Positions 29,060 to 37,268 of a stretch of DNA of 64,000 nt are shown piece after piece. The DNA is from Halomonas sp. GD1P12. Its GTDB lineage: Bacteria > Pseudomonadota > Gammaproteobacteria > Pseudomonadales > Halomonadaceae. Location of the stretch: NCBI RefSeq assembly GCF_025725645.1, contig NZ_CP107007.1, forward strand, positions 1,922,001 to 1,986,000, read 5' to 3'. The notes beneath the pieces are model-generated. The model was not told the origin of the DNA, did not search any database, and was given only the letters and a program-made list of their open reading frames with translations. A program made the position numbers and the translations under genes. Position 1 is the first letter of the stretch. Every line of letters begins with the position of its first letter.

Positions 29060-29830
29060 ATGACGCTATCCACTCATCGTATCCTGAAACTCAACGCGCT
29101 GACTGTTGCAGTTCTTCTAAGTACCCAGGCATTTGGCTTTGACCCTCAAGGGGAAGACGTTACCTACCAGGTCGGTGACGAGAGCTTCGAAGGTTATTTC
29201 GTCGAAGCCCAGGGCGAGTCGAAAGGCAGCGTATTGATCGTGCACGACTGGGACGGCGTCGACGACTACGAGCGCGAGCGCGCCGACATGCTAGCCGAAC
29301 AGGGCTACGATGCGTTCGCGGTGGATCTCTTCGGTCAGGGTAACCGCCCCCAGGAAGTGGAAGCGAAGCAGGCCGCTACCAGCGCGCTATACGAAGATCG
29401 TGAGCGGATGCGCGAACTGACGCTGGCAGGCTTGACGCAGGCGCGCGAGCAGGGTGCGGAAAGCGCAACCGTCATTATGGGCTACTGTTTCGGCGGCACC
29501 GTGGCGCTTGAGATGGCACGCTCCGGTGAAGCCGATGACATCGCCGCCTACACGAGTTTTCACGGCGGCCTGGATACGCCCGAGGGTCAGTCCTACGCAA
29601 GCGATACGCCGCCGATTTTTATCGCTCACGGCGGCGCTGATGAAATGGTGAGTTTGGACGATGTTGCAACGCTGGCCTCAGAGCTCGAAGAGGCCAACAT
29701 CACCTATGAGATCGGCATCTACTCTGGAGCCCCCCACGCCTTTAGCGTTTTTGGCAGCGACCGCTATGACGAACGCGCCGATCAACGCTCCTGGGCCACG
29801 TTCCAGAAGTGGCTCGAGGAGATGCTTTGA
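29060..29830 (+). CDS. Exported dienelactone hydrolase family protein
   Basis: A 256-residue alpha/beta hydrolase with an N-terminal signal peptide (about 1-26, cleavage near STQAFG), so it acts outside the cytoplasm. The dienelactone-hydrolase triad is visible: Cys143 in GYCFGG, Asp194 in AHGGADEMV and His226 in SGAPHAFS. The nucleophile is Cys, as in true dienelactone hydrolases. The ATG at 29060 follows AAAGGAG; an upstream frame from 29015 has no ribosome site. Mature protein is acidic, common for exported proteins of halophiles. The substrate is unknown and the gene stands alone. Confidence 0.88.
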   Translation: MTLSTHRILKLNALTVAVLLSTQAFGFDPQGEDVTYQVGDESFEGYFVEAQGESKGSVLIVHDWDGVDDYERERADMLAEQGYDAFAVDLFGQGNRPQEVEAKQAATSALYEDRERMRELTLAGLTQAREQGAESATVIMGYCFGGTVALEMARSGEADDIAAYTSFHGGLDTPEGQSYASDTPPIFIAHGGADEMVSLDDVATLASELEEANITYEIGIYSGAPHAFSVFGSDRYDERADQRSWATFQKWLEEML

Positions 29831-29864
29831 ATCCATCGGGTTAGAAACGCCCATTTCTTCGTAC

Positions 29865-29900
29865 CCGCCCCTTTTGAAAAATTGGAGGGGCGGATTTTTT
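29865..29900 (+). terminator. Terminator of the exported hydrolase gene
   Basis: CCGCCCCT (29865-29872) pairs with AGGGGCGG (29886-29893) and is followed by ATTTTTT. Its last bases overlap the stop codon of the small minus-strand gene. Confidence 0.85.
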
Positions 29901-30075
29901 AGCTTTCAACCTCCCGCAAGTCCTCGATCTCGACGCCCTCGGGCAGTTCGTCGGCTTCGGCGGGCAGCCAGACCGGGTGTAGATCGCTATCCTCGCGGCC
30001 GTCCTCGAGGGTTTGTCCGGGAACGCGGTATACGATGCGTTCGCGCTTGACATCCCAGGCATAGATTTTATCCAT
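29899..30075 (-). CDS. Hypothetical small acidic protein (58 aa)
   Basis: A 58-residue reading frame beginning MDKIYAWDVKRERIVYRVPG, rich in Asp and Glu, with no membrane segment. The start at 30075 is supported by an excellent AAGGAGG ribosome site five bases upstream; the open frame extends further upstream but without one. I do not recognise the family. It has no operon partner and its 3' end touches the terminator of the hydrolase gene. Confidence 0.6.
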   Translation of the reverse strand: MDKIYAWDVKRERIVYRVPGQTLEDGREDSDLHPVWLPAEADELPEGVEIEDLREVES

Positions 30076-30176
30076 CGGTCCTCCTTGCGGGTTCGTATGC
30101 ATACAGCCGATGCCCAAAGAGAGGCAGGACTGCTATCATCGCACGGTGTTAAACAAGTCAATGTCAGGAGAAAGTT

Positions 30177-30350
30177 ATGAAGTCCATGTTCGCTCTGGGT
30201 CTGGTGGCCATCATGCTGGTAAGCGCCGGCTGCGCCTCTGGCACTAGCTCTTCGCGCTCGGCAGAGTGTCGTAAACAGGCAGAACAGCTCGGTGATACCA
30301 TGCACTATGGCGACTGCCTGCGCGGCTCACGTACGGAGGCGACCTACTAG
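30177..30350 (+). CDS. Small lipoprotein (57 aa)
   Basis: A 57-residue predicted lipoprotein starting at ATG 30177 behind AGGAG. The signal peptide MKSMFALGLVAIMLVSAGC ends in a lipobox with Cys19. The mature part is about 39 residues, Ser/Arg-rich, and contains two further cysteines (AECRKQ and GDCLRG) that could form a disulfide in the periplasm. The family is not recognised. It is followed by a strong bidirectional terminator. Confidence 0.65.
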   Translation: MKSMFALGLVAIMLVSAGCASGTSSSRSAECRKQAEQLGDTMHYGDCLRGSRTEATY

Positions 30351-30380
30351 GCTACGCATCTAAACGCCTCGACCGCATAA

Positions 30381-30412
30381 AAAAACGGTTCAGCTTAAGC
30401 TGAACCGTTTTT
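30381..30412. terminator. Bidirectional terminator between two small genes
   Basis: A near-perfect palindrome with arms AACGGTTCAGCTT and AAGCTGAACCGTT is flanked by A and T runs, serving the plus-strand lipoprotein gene and the minus-strand zinc-ribbon gene. Confidence 0.9.
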
Positions 30413-30414
30413 GT

Positions 30415-30642
30415 TTAATCGTCTGTGTCGGCCTTGTGAGAGGCTTCTCTCAGCGTTTTTTCAAGGCTGTGCTCGCCGCCGTCTTCTTCGTTGCTGTCAT
30501 CGACCAGAAAGCTCGAATGACGCCCTTTGGGCTTGATGTCGGCGCCGCAGCTACCGCAATTGTCCGGGTCTTCCGGCGCTCCCTTGGGTTCAGAGGGGTC
30601 ATACTCCTTGCCACACTGCTCGCACTTCTCAAGATGCTTCAT
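30415..30642 (-). CDS. Small zinc-ribbon-like protein (75 aa)
   Basis: A 75-residue protein starting MKHLEKCEQCGKEYDPSEPKG with a second pair in DNCGSCGADI. The CxxC...CxxC arrangement over about 25 residues predicts a rubredoxin-like or zinc-ribbon knuckle. The C-terminal half is acidic and hydrophilic. The start at 30642 has an AAAGGAG ribosome site; an upstream in-frame extension to 30750 lacks one. Function unknown. Confidence 0.68.
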   Translation of the reverse strand: MKHLEKCEQCGKEYDPSEPKGAPEDPDNCGSCGADIKPKGRHSSFLVDDSNEEDGGEHSLEKTLREASHKADTDD

Positions 30643-31076
30643 TGGTTTCTCCTTTCCTGACCACCTGATGATATTGAACACGCCAAGTGCCAATAGGTTC
30701 CTGAAAATACCCTCAATCACCGCTGACGCGGTGTGAGTGGTTCCGGCCATTTTTTATCGCGGTATTCAAGCGAGTGTCGCCCATCATCCATGGTCGCGTC
30801 TATTCAACTATCTTTCTAATTCAATCTTATAGATAACCCTCGATGCCACCGCCCGATAAAGTCAGCGGCAACTCAACACCTTTGGTTTTACTCGCCAACA
30901 TCTCGCTTTTCGAGGTCTATTAGCGCGCTTGGCCACAGGCTTCGATGCTCAAGAATAACCACCTTGCCACGCCTGCAGGACGCGACGTATAGCCGCAGTT
31001 TGGAAACAAGGGAGCACCTGCCAAAAAGAGCAAGCCTCGAAAAGAGGCATCCGCTTTAATTGGCCGGGGGTTTGCG
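30643..31076. other. Intergenic region without a supported gene
   Basis: About 430 bases between the zinc-ribbon gene and the yhhQ promoter. It contains no convincing reading frame with a ribosome site. It must hold the promoter of the minus-strand zinc-ribbon gene near its left end. No repeat or conserved RNA was recognised. Confidence 0.4.
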
Positions 31077-31082
31077 TATAAT
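31077..31082 (+). promoter_or_regulatory. -10 element of the yhhQ promoter
   Basis: TATAAT at 31077-31082 is a perfect -10 hexamer. A weak -35 candidate, TTTAAT, lies 16 bases upstream at 31055-31060. Transcription would begin near 31089, about 18 bases before the preQ1 aptamer. Confidence 0.55.
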
Positions 31083-31106
31083 GCGCGGCCCCGGCGCTTG
31101 CGCCTA

Positions 31107-31145
31107 TCAGAGGGTTCCCTAACCCCTCCTGCTATTAAAAAGGCC
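31107..31145 (+). ncRNA. preQ1-I riboswitch (candidate)
   Basis: The leader has a GC-rich stem starting CAGAGGG (31108-31114), a loop with TTCCCTAA, the returning CCCCTCCTG (31123-31131), then an A-rich tail AAAAAGG (31137-31143). This matches the small preQ1-I architecture: stem P1, a loop that pairs with the 3' tail, and an adenosine-rich tail. The tail's AAGG is also the ribosome site for the ATG at 31152, so ligand-induced pseudoknot formation would block translation. The downstream gene is a queuosine-precursor transporter, a known preQ1 regulon member. Confidence 0.72.
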
Positions 31146-31151
31146 GTTCAC

Positions 31152-31820
31152 ATGTTTGCACTGACCGACGCTCAGCACCGCCGCTGCCTTCTGATCATGG
31201 TGCTGTTTCATATTGGCGTTATTGCCGCCAGCAACTACCTCGTTCAGCTACCTTTCACGCTTTTCGGGTTTCACACCACCTGGGGGGCGTTTAGCTTCCC
31301 ATTCATCTTTCTGGCCACCGATCTGACCGTTCGCCTGTTCGGCAAGGGGCCGGCGCGGTCGATCATCTTGCGTGTCATGTTCCCGGCGCTTGCGATCTCC
31401 TACGTGGTATCGGTCATTTTCCCTCAAGGAAGCTTCGCCGGCATCGGCGCGCTTGGTGAGTGGAACCTGTTCGTGGCGCGCATCGCACTGGCAAGCTTTC
31501 TGGCCTACTTTCTCGGCCAACTGCTCGACGTTCAAGTGTTCGACCGGCTGCGCCAGTGGGCCTGGTGGGTCGCGCCGGTCTTCTCGACGGTACTGGGCAA
31601 CCTGGCGGACACGTTCGCCTTTTTCTTCACCGCTTTCTACAATAGCCCGGACCCGTTCATGGCGGCCCACTGGGTGGAAATCGCCGCGGTGGACTATGCG
31701 ATCAAGCTGGCCATCAGCCTGCTGTTCTTTTTGCCGCTGTACGGCCTGCTGCTGGCCTGGCTAACCCGGCGTCTCGTGGTCTGGACAGGACAGCGCGACC
31801 GCGCCCCACGAGTCGCCTGA
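31152..31820 (+). CDS. yhhQ: Queuosine precursor (preQ0/preQ1) transporter YhhQ
   Basis: A 222-residue inner-membrane protein with about six helices that imports 7-cyano- or 7-aminomethyl-7-deazaguanine for queuosine modification of tRNA. The COG1738 signature is clear: FHTTWGAFSFPFIFLATDLTVRLFGKGPAR (about 40-69) and STVLGNLADTFAFFFTAF. I choose MFALTDAQHRR at 31152 because the frame further upstream runs through the preQ1 leader. Control by the leader riboswitch is inferred from structure and known regulons. ybfF follows after 31 bases. Confidence 0.94.
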   Translation: MFALTDAQHRRCLLIMVLFHIGVIAASNYLVQLPFTLFGFHTTWGAFSFPFIFLATDLTVRLFGKGPARSIILRVMFPALAISYVVSVIFPQGSFAGIGALGEWNLFVARIALASFLAYFLGQLLDVQVFDRLRQWAWWVAPVFSTVLGNLADTFAFFFTAFYNSPDPFMAAHWVEIAAVDYAIKLAISLLFFLPLYGLLLAWLTRRLVVWTGQRDRAPRVA

Positions 31821-31851
31821 TTCAAAAAAACGTGCCCATCAAGGAGGCTCA

Positions 31852-32658
31852 ATGAGCCGCGTTACTCCGGTTGATCTTCATTTCATCGAGGCCCTCGAAG
31901 GCGCTGACCCCGACAAAACGCCGCTCGTCGTGCTGCACGGCCTTCTCGGTAGCGCCGACAACTGGCGCTCGCACCTGAAGGTATGGCAACAGCAGCGCCG
32001 AGTGCTGGCGGTGGATCTTCGCAACCACGGCCGCTCCCCCCACGCCGACGGCATGGACTACCAGGCGATGAGTCAGGACGTGATTGCGCTGCTCAAAAAG
32101 GAGAAGATCGAGCGGGCACACATCCTGGGTCACTCGATGGGCGGCAAAGTCGCCATCAGCCTGGCGCGGCTGGCGCCGGAGCTTACGGCATCATTGATCG
32201 TCGGCGACATCGCCCCGGTGCGCTACGACCACGGCCACGACGACGTTTTTAGCGCCTTGAACGCGGTGCGCGAAGCCAAACCTACCGATCGCAAGCGTGC
32301 CGATGCGGTCATGGCCGAGCACGTTAGCGCTCGCCCTACTCGACTCTTTCTGGCGACCAATCTGGTGCGCAATGACGACAAACAGATGTCGCTGCGCGTG
32401 GGCCTCGACGAGATTCAGGCAGGTTATGACGCCATCATCGGCCTGCCCGCCGGCGAAGAGCCCTACCAGGGCCCAACGCTGGTGCTGCGCGGCGCCGACT
32501 CACACTACGTCACCGATGACATGATCCCGGCCTTGAAAGAGATGCTGCCGACCGCGCGAGTGATCACGCTAAAAGAGGCGGGCCACTGGCTGCACGCCGA
32601 CCAGCCCGAGGCGTTCCAGCAAGCGGTCAGCGCTTTCATGAATGAAGAGGATAAATAA
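31852..32658 (+). CDS. ybfF: Alpha/beta hydrolase, YbfF-type esterase
   Basis: A 268-residue cytoplasmic esterase. The oxyanion region HGLLGSADNW, the nucleophile elbow GHSMGGK, and the C-terminal His in EAGHWLHADQPEAF outline the catalytic set. E. coli YbfF hydrolyses short acyl-CoA and ester substrates in vitro; the physiological substrate is unclear. The ATG at 31852 has an AAGGAGG site. It may be cotranscribed with yhhQ. It ends three bases from the convergent exonuclease gene. Confidence 0.9.
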   Translation: MSRVTPVDLHFIEALEGADPDKTPLVVLHGLLGSADNWRSHLKVWQQQRRVLAVDLRNHGRSPHADGMDYQAMSQDVIALLKKEKIERAHILGHSMGGKVAISLARLAPELTASLIVGDIAPVRYDHGHDDVFSALNAVREAKPTDRKRADAVMAEHVSARPTRLFLATNLVRNDDKQMSLRVGLDEIQAGYDAIIGLPAGEEPYQGPTLVLRGADSHYVTDDMIPALKEMLPTARVITLKEAGHWLHADQPEAFQQAVSAFMNEEDK

Positions 32659-32661
32659 GGC

Positions 32662-34047
32662 CTAGAGCGGCGTGATGCTTAGCCCATGCTCCTCGGGGCT
32701 TCGCAAAAAGCGGTTCAGGATGCGATAGGTATCCACGTCGAACTGAACTGCCTCGAAATCGAGCCGTCTGGCCTTGGCAAGCGACACCGCGCTGCCGAGG
32801 TAGCACCAGTGATCCACCGTGTGATAGGCGCTTTTACGGGTATGAACGCTTTTTTCGCGGATGACGATCCTGTTGGGCCAGGGCCAGGCACTCACCTTCA
32901 AACGCTCGAGTGCCGCCTGCGCTCTTTGGGTATGTGCCTCGAGCGACTCCTTCTCACAGCACGCGCCGGCGCACTTGCCGAGCTGATTGGCAAAGCAGCG
33001 CCCTTTTCCCTTCTCGAGCCCCAGCACCTGCGGGCAGAGTTTGTGCTCCTCGATGATCGTCTTGAGCGCCTGTTTGGCCTCGCGCGCGTGGCGAAAAAGC
33101 CCGAAACGCTCGCCCGGCGCCGAGCTGATCAGTACGGCGCTTCCGGCAAGCGTCGGCACGTGATCGCCGTCGGGCCAGAACCAGGTTTTCAGGCCGCCCT
33201 GACGGCGTAGCTGGCGATTCATGATCGGCATCAGCTCCTTGATCAGCTGCGCCTCGCGGAGCTGGGCGCCCAAATCGCCGGCGGTCTCCTCCCACTCGAT
33301 GTGCTGAATCTGCTGGAGCATGCGCATCGCCTTGTCGTCCTGGTGGTCGCGCTGAAAGTGCCCCTTCACCCGATTTTTCAGGTTGATACTTTTACCCACG
33401 TAAAGCGGCAGCCGATTGTGGCCATAGAAGAGATACACTCCAGGACGCGGCGGGAGCTCGCTCATCAGAGCGCTGTCGAGATGCGCTGGCAGGTTGCGGT
33501 GCTCTCGCTCCTGACCGGTAGCGGCCTGCCACTGCTCGGCGGGAAAGCGCTGCTGCCAGGCCTGCCACAGCCGCCAAAGCGCCTCGGCATCGTCCTCGGC
33601 GCGGTGGGCGCGCGCGGTCTGAATATCGAAGCGCGCGAGCAGGCTTTTCAGGTTGTGCTGGCGCTGCTCGGGTTCGAGCCTTCGCGAGATACGCAGGGTA
33701 CACATCAGCCGGGGGCGATAGTCGAGCCCGGCGCGCTTGAAGGCGTTGCGCAAAAAGCTCGCGTCGAAGCGGGCGTTATGCGCCACCAGACAGCTCTCAC
33801 CAAGCCACGTTTTGAACGCCTCGGCGATCGTCTCGAAACGCGGGGCGTCGGCGACCATATCGTCGTGAATGCCAGTGAGCTTCGAGATGAACGGGGGAAT
33901 GCTGGTGCCCGGGTCGATCAGGCTCACCCAGCGATCGACGATCTCCCCTTCAACCACCTTCAGCGCGGCGATTTCGGTGATGCGATCGCGGGTGGCTCTC
34001 GTACCGGTGGTTTCCACGTCGATAAACGTCAGGGCGGGTTCGCTCAT
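32662..34047 (-). CDS. DnaQ-like exonuclease fused to a GIY-YIG (Cho/UvrC-type) nuclease
   Basis: A 461-residue fusion. Residues 1-165 are a DEDD exonuclease: FIDVETTG (Asp10, Glu12), HNARFD around 90-95 and HRAEDD around 148-153. Residues 200-290 are a GIY-YIG endonuclease domain as in UvrC and Cho, with GVYLFYG (203-209) and YVGKS (216-220). A cysteine cluster, Cys351, 359, 363 and 364, follows in CFANQLGKCAGACC. Its partners in nucleotide excision repair would be UvrA/UvrB, so it may incise and then trim DNA; that activity is inferred. Its GTG/ATG start overlaps the upstream binding-protein gene by four bases. Confidence 0.88.
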   Translation of the reverse strand: MSEPALTFIDVETTGTRATRDRITEIAALKVVEGEIVDRWVSLIDPGTSIPPFISKLTGIHDDMVADAPRFETIAEAFKTWLGESCLVAHNARFDASFLRNAFKRAGLDYRPRLMCTLRISRRLEPEQRQHNLKSLLARFDIQTARAHRAEDDAEALWRLWQAWQQRFPAEQWQAATGQEREHRNLPAHLDSALMSELPPRPGVYLFYGHNRLPLYVGKSINLKNRVKGHFQRDHQDDKAMRMLQQIQHIEWEETAGDLGAQLREAQLIKELMPIMNRQLRRQGGLKTWFWPDGDHVPTLAGSAVLISSAPGERFGLFRHAREAKQALKTIIEEHKLCPQVLGLEKGKGRCFANQLGKCAGACCEKESLEAHTQRAQAALERLKVSAWPWPNRIVIREKSVHTRKSAYHTVDHWCYLGSAVSLAKARRLDFEAVQFDVDTYRILNRFLRSPEEHGLSITPL

Positions 34048-35228
34048 GGCTCTGCGCCCAGCGTGTGCGGGTCGACCGCCAGCCGCGATACCGGTAACGC
34101 CTCCTCGATAAGGCCTCGCTTTTGCAAGTAGGTCTCAAACGCCTGGTAGCGGCGCGTGTTCACCGCTGCCGGGCTCAACGACAGGCGGCGCAGAAGCGAC
34201 TCCCAGTTCGCCTCATTGATCGCATTATCGAGAATCGGGTGCTGCTCGGCGACCAGCGTCCAGGACGCTTCGGGGTTTTCGATCATCCAGTGGCTCGCCT
34301 GCTCGACGGCGCTCATGAAGCGCGCCCAGGTCGCGCCATGGCGACCAAGCGTTTGGCTGTTGGCCACGACGATGACGCCATCGTGACGGGGAATGTCGAT
34401 CTCCTCAAAACGAATGACGTGGCTCTCGATCCCCTCAGGTGCGAGCTGCTGGGGAAGCGAGGCAAAGTAGCCGTCGGCGATCACGTTGGCGTCACCGCGC
34501 ACCACGGCAGCGGCGGCATCGAAGTGCACATTGACCGGCGCCTTGAAGCCATCGGTTTGACGCAGCGACTGAGGGATGAGCCGCTCGGCTACGATGGTCT
34601 CGCCTTCTCGGGTAGAAAAGCCGTAATCGCGCCCGGCCAGCAAGGCAACGTCGTCCGTTTCGGCAACGCTGCCGGTCACGATCACCGCGTTCAAGGGCGT
34701 TTCGATCAGCGTTCCCACCCGCGTAAGAGGCTCGCCCTGATGTGCCTGCAGATGCAGTATGGGCTGGCGAGTCAGCGCCAGGTCCACCTCTTCGGCCACC
34801 AATAGCTTGAGCGGAATGGTCGGGTCCGCCGGGCTCAAAAGCTCTACCGCCAGCCCCTGCGCCTTGAACAGTTCCCGCGCCTGGGCGATCAAAAGCATGG
34901 CGTGCTGTGGACTCAGGTACCAGTCCAGCATGACCGTCACTTCGGTCAGCGGCGGCGGATCAAGCGGCGGCGGCAGCGCCAGGGTGGCCGAAGGCACCGG
35001 CGCGGCTTGAGGCTCGGCGCCGGCGGTGCTTTCATCGCGGGCCAGGGGGGCGGCGTCGGGCCATAGCTCGGGCGGTAGCATGACCTCGCTTTCGAGCGAC
35101 ACAGCCCCAGCATCTTGATCAGACCCCGCCTCCCCCTCTGCGGCCAGCGCCGGCCAGGAAAAAAACAATAGACAAAACGCACCGGCGAACAGCAAGCGCG
35201 CTTGCCGGCGGATAGTCAGGTGAGGCAT
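34044..35228 (-). CDS. NMT1/THI5-like ABC substrate-binding protein with a long linker
   Basis: A 394-residue exported protein. Residues 1-30 are a signal peptide (cleavage near WPALAA). Residues 31-95 are a low-complexity Ala/Pro/Glu-rich linker, unusual for this family. The binding domain starts near 97 with VTVMLDWYLSPQHAMLLIAQARELF, the NMT1/THI5-like signature shared by thiamine-precursor, nitrate and sulfonate binding proteins. No permease or ATPase gene is adjacent. I start at 35228 with GGAG upstream. It overlaps the exonuclease gene by four bases, so the two are coupled. Ligand unknown; a formylaminopyrimidine-type ligand is one possibility. Confidence 0.8.
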   Translation of the reverse strand: MPHLTIRRQARLLFAGAFCLLFFSWPALAAEGEAGSDQDAGAVSLESEVMLPPELWPDAAPLARDESTAGAEPQAAPVPSATLALPPPLDPPPLTEVTVMLDWYLSPQHAMLLIAQARELFKAQGLAVELLSPADPTIPLKLLVAEEVDLALTRQPILHLQAHQGEPLTRVGTLIETPLNAVIVTGSVAETDDVALLAGRDYGFSTREGETIVAERLIPQSLRQTDGFKAPVNVHFDAAAAVVRGDANVIADGYFASLPQQLAPEGIESHVIRFEEIDIPRHDGVIVVANSQTLGRHGATWARFMSAVEQASHWMIENPEASWTLVAEQHPILDNAINEANWESLLRRLSLSPAAVNTRRYQAFETYLQKRGLIEEALPVSRLAVDPHTLGAEP

Positions 35229-35373
35229 CGCTACACTCCAGGGGCGTGAAGCCGGAGTGTAGCGGGTGGCCGCCGGCCCTGACCAGCCCTGGCCCGCCAT
35301 AAAGCCTTAAGGCGCAGTAAAATAGCGGGGGGCGTGCAATAATAGAGCGGCATTGATGTAGAGACGGAGAGAC

Positions 35374-37080
35374 ATGGACGCACTGTATACCTTTTTTTTG
35401 ATCGGCGGCATTCTCATGACGCTGAGCATTCTGGCCAGCCGGCTCTCATCAATGTTTGGCGTTCCGCTGCTGCTGATCTTTCTGGGGCTGGGCATGCTCG
35501 CCGGCGAAGAGGGGTTGCTTGGCGTCGTATTCGACGACTACAGCATGGCCTTCGTCATCGGCCACCTGGCACTGGCGATGATTCTGCTCGACGGCGGGCT
35601 TCGCACTCGCCTCAAAACTTTTAGGGTCGGCTTCAAACCGGCGCTGTCGCTGGCCACCGCCGGGGTGTTCATCACCAGCGCCATCGTCGGCATCATCGCC
35701 ATGTGGGTGTTTCAGCTCAGCCTGATTCAAGGCCTGTTGGTCGGGGCGATCGTCGGCTCCACCGACGCGGCGGCGGTGTTCTCGATGCTCAGCGGCCGCG
35801 GAGTCAGCCTCAACGAGCGGGTCAGCGCCACGCTCGAGATCGAGTCCGGTACCAACGATCCGATGGCGATCTTTCTCACGCTGATGCTGGTCGAGCTGCT
35901 CGTCGGCGACATGGGCGGCATCGTCGAAACCCTCGTATTCTTCGTTTCGCAATTTGGCATCGGCCTGGTCGTGGGCCTGGGCGGCGGCTGGCTTTCTGCG
36001 AAGCTCTTGCGCTGGCTCGACCTGGCGCCGGGGCTCTACGCCATGCTGGCTCTGGCGCTGGGCTTTAGCGTCTTCGGGTTGACCAGCGTTCTCGGCGGCA
36101 GCGGCTTTTTGGCGATCTATCTGGCGGGGCTAATGATCGGCAACCAGCCGGGGCGGCATTTGAACTTCATCCTGCCCGTCCACGACGGCCTGGCCTGGCT
36201 TAGCCAGATCGGCCTGTTTTTGGTGCTGGGGCTTTTGGTTACGCCGAGCCAGCTGGTCGAGGTCATCCTGCCGGCGGGGCTGGTGGCGCTGGCGCTGATT
36301 TTCATCGCTCGCCCCCTGGCGGTGTTCATCACCATCAAGCCGTTTTTCAAGTTTCGCTGGCGCGAGACGTTCTTCATCGCCTGGGTCGGGCTTCGCGGCG
36401 CGGTGCCGATCGTGCTGGCGATCTTTCCGGTGATCGGCGGCGTGGAGAACGCCTCGCTCTACTTCAACGTCGCCTTTGCGGTAGTGCTGATGTCGCTTTT
36501 GATCCAAGGGGGGTCGCTCACGCTGGTCGCCCGCTGGCTCAAGATCCAGGTGCCCGCCGGCACGACGCCCAACCGGCGCGGGCCGTTGGGCATTCTGCCG
36601 GAGAACGACTTCGAGATGTTCGTCTACGTGGTCGAAAACCAGGATCTCGAGGACGTGCCGATCCGCCTGCTGCGCTTCCCTTCCGGCGCGCTCATCTCGG
36701 CGCTGTTTCGTAATCACGTCATGCTCCACCCCAAGGGCAACACCCGGCTGAAACTCGAGGATGTGATCTGCGTCATCGGTCGGTCGGAAGATTTAACCGC
36801 GCTCAACCGGCTGTTCAACGGCGACGCCAAGCTCAAGCAGGAGCGCGCTTTCTTCGGTACCTTCACTCTGGAAGGCAGCGCTTACATGCGGGACATCGCC
36901 CAGGCCTACGGGCTGACCTTGAGTCCCGGCGAACAGGAAATGAGCCTGGCGGAATTCGTTTCGCTGCGCGTGGGCGGCCACCCGGTGGTCGGCGACGACA
37001 TCGACTGGCACGGCATCCACTGGGTCGTAAGCGAAATGCAGGGTGGCAATATCACCCGCGTCGGCCTAAGGCTTTACTAA
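35374..37080 (+). CDS. nhaP2: K+/H+ antiporter NhaP2 (CvrA) family
   Basis: A 568-residue monovalent cation/proton antiporter of the CPA1 family. Twelve to thirteen helices occupy about 1-390, with GLGMLAGEEGLLG and the conserved ESGTNDPMAIFLT segment carrying the ion-binding acidic residues. A TrkA-C (RCK-C) domain follows at about 400-485 (FVYVVENQDLEDVPIRLLRFPSGALISALFRN), the arrangement of NhaP2, and a C-terminal extension runs to 568. It likely expels K+ for volume and pH control, fitting a halophile. It lies directly before tRNA-Ser with no terminator seen in between. Confidence 0.9.
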   Translation: MDALYTFFLIGGILMTLSILASRLSSMFGVPLLLIFLGLGMLAGEEGLLGVVFDDYSMAFVIGHLALAMILLDGGLRTRLKTFRVGFKPALSLATAGVFITSAIVGIIAMWVFQLSLIQGLLVGAIVGSTDAAAVFSMLSGRGVSLNERVSATLEIESGTNDPMAIFLTLMLVELLVGDMGGIVETLVFFVSQFGIGLVVGLGGGWLSAKLLRWLDLAPGLYAMLALALGFSVFGLTSVLGGSGFLAIYLAGLMIGNQPGRHLNFILPVHDGLAWLSQIGLFLVLGLLVTPSQLVEVILPAGLVALALIFIARPLAVFITIKPFFKFRWRETFFIAWVGLRGAVPIVLAIFPVIGGVENASLYFNVAFAVVLMSLLIQGGSLTLVARWLKIQVPAGTTPNRRGPLGILPENDFEMFVYVVENQDLEDVPIRLLRFPSGALISALFRNHVMLHPKGNTRLKLEDVICVIGRSEDLTALNRLFNGDAKLKQERAFFGTFTLEGSAYMRDIAQAYGLTLSPGEQEMSLAEFVSLRVGGHPVVGDDIDWHGIHWVVSEMQGGNITRVGLRLY

Positions 37081-37137
37081 TTTGGCCAAAGGCGTTGACT
37101 TCCAAGGAAATAGTGGTAGTATACGCACCCATAAGCC

Positions 37138-37228
37138 GGAGGGATGGCAGAGCGGTTGAATGCACCGGTCTTGAAAACCGGCATAGGTTAATAGCCTATC
37201 CAGGGTTCGAATCCCTGTCCCTCCGCCA
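37138..37228 (+). tRNA. tRNA-Ser (anticodon TGA)
   Basis: A 91-base class II tRNA including encoded CCA (37226-37228). The acceptor stem pairs GGAGGGA with TCCCTCC. The anticodon loop CTTGAAA lies between CCGGT and ACCGG, with anticodon TGA at 37172-37174. A long variable arm (CATAGGTTAATAGCCTAT region) and the T loop GGTTCGAATCC confirm serine. Confidence 0.98.
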
Positions 37229-37236
37229 CTTATACT

Positions 37237-37268
37237 GGGGAATCAGCTACTTAGCTGGTTCCCTTTTT
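37237..37268 (+). terminator. Terminator after tRNA-Ser
   Basis: GGGAATCAGC (37238-37247) pairs with GCTGGTTCCC (37254-37263) with one G-T pair, followed by TTTTT. Confidence 0.85.

Noticed and set aside
30436-30660. 74-codon hydrophobic frame antisense to the zinc-ribbon gene
   Set aside because: No ribosome site, and the opposite strand has a strong one with paired CxxC motifs.
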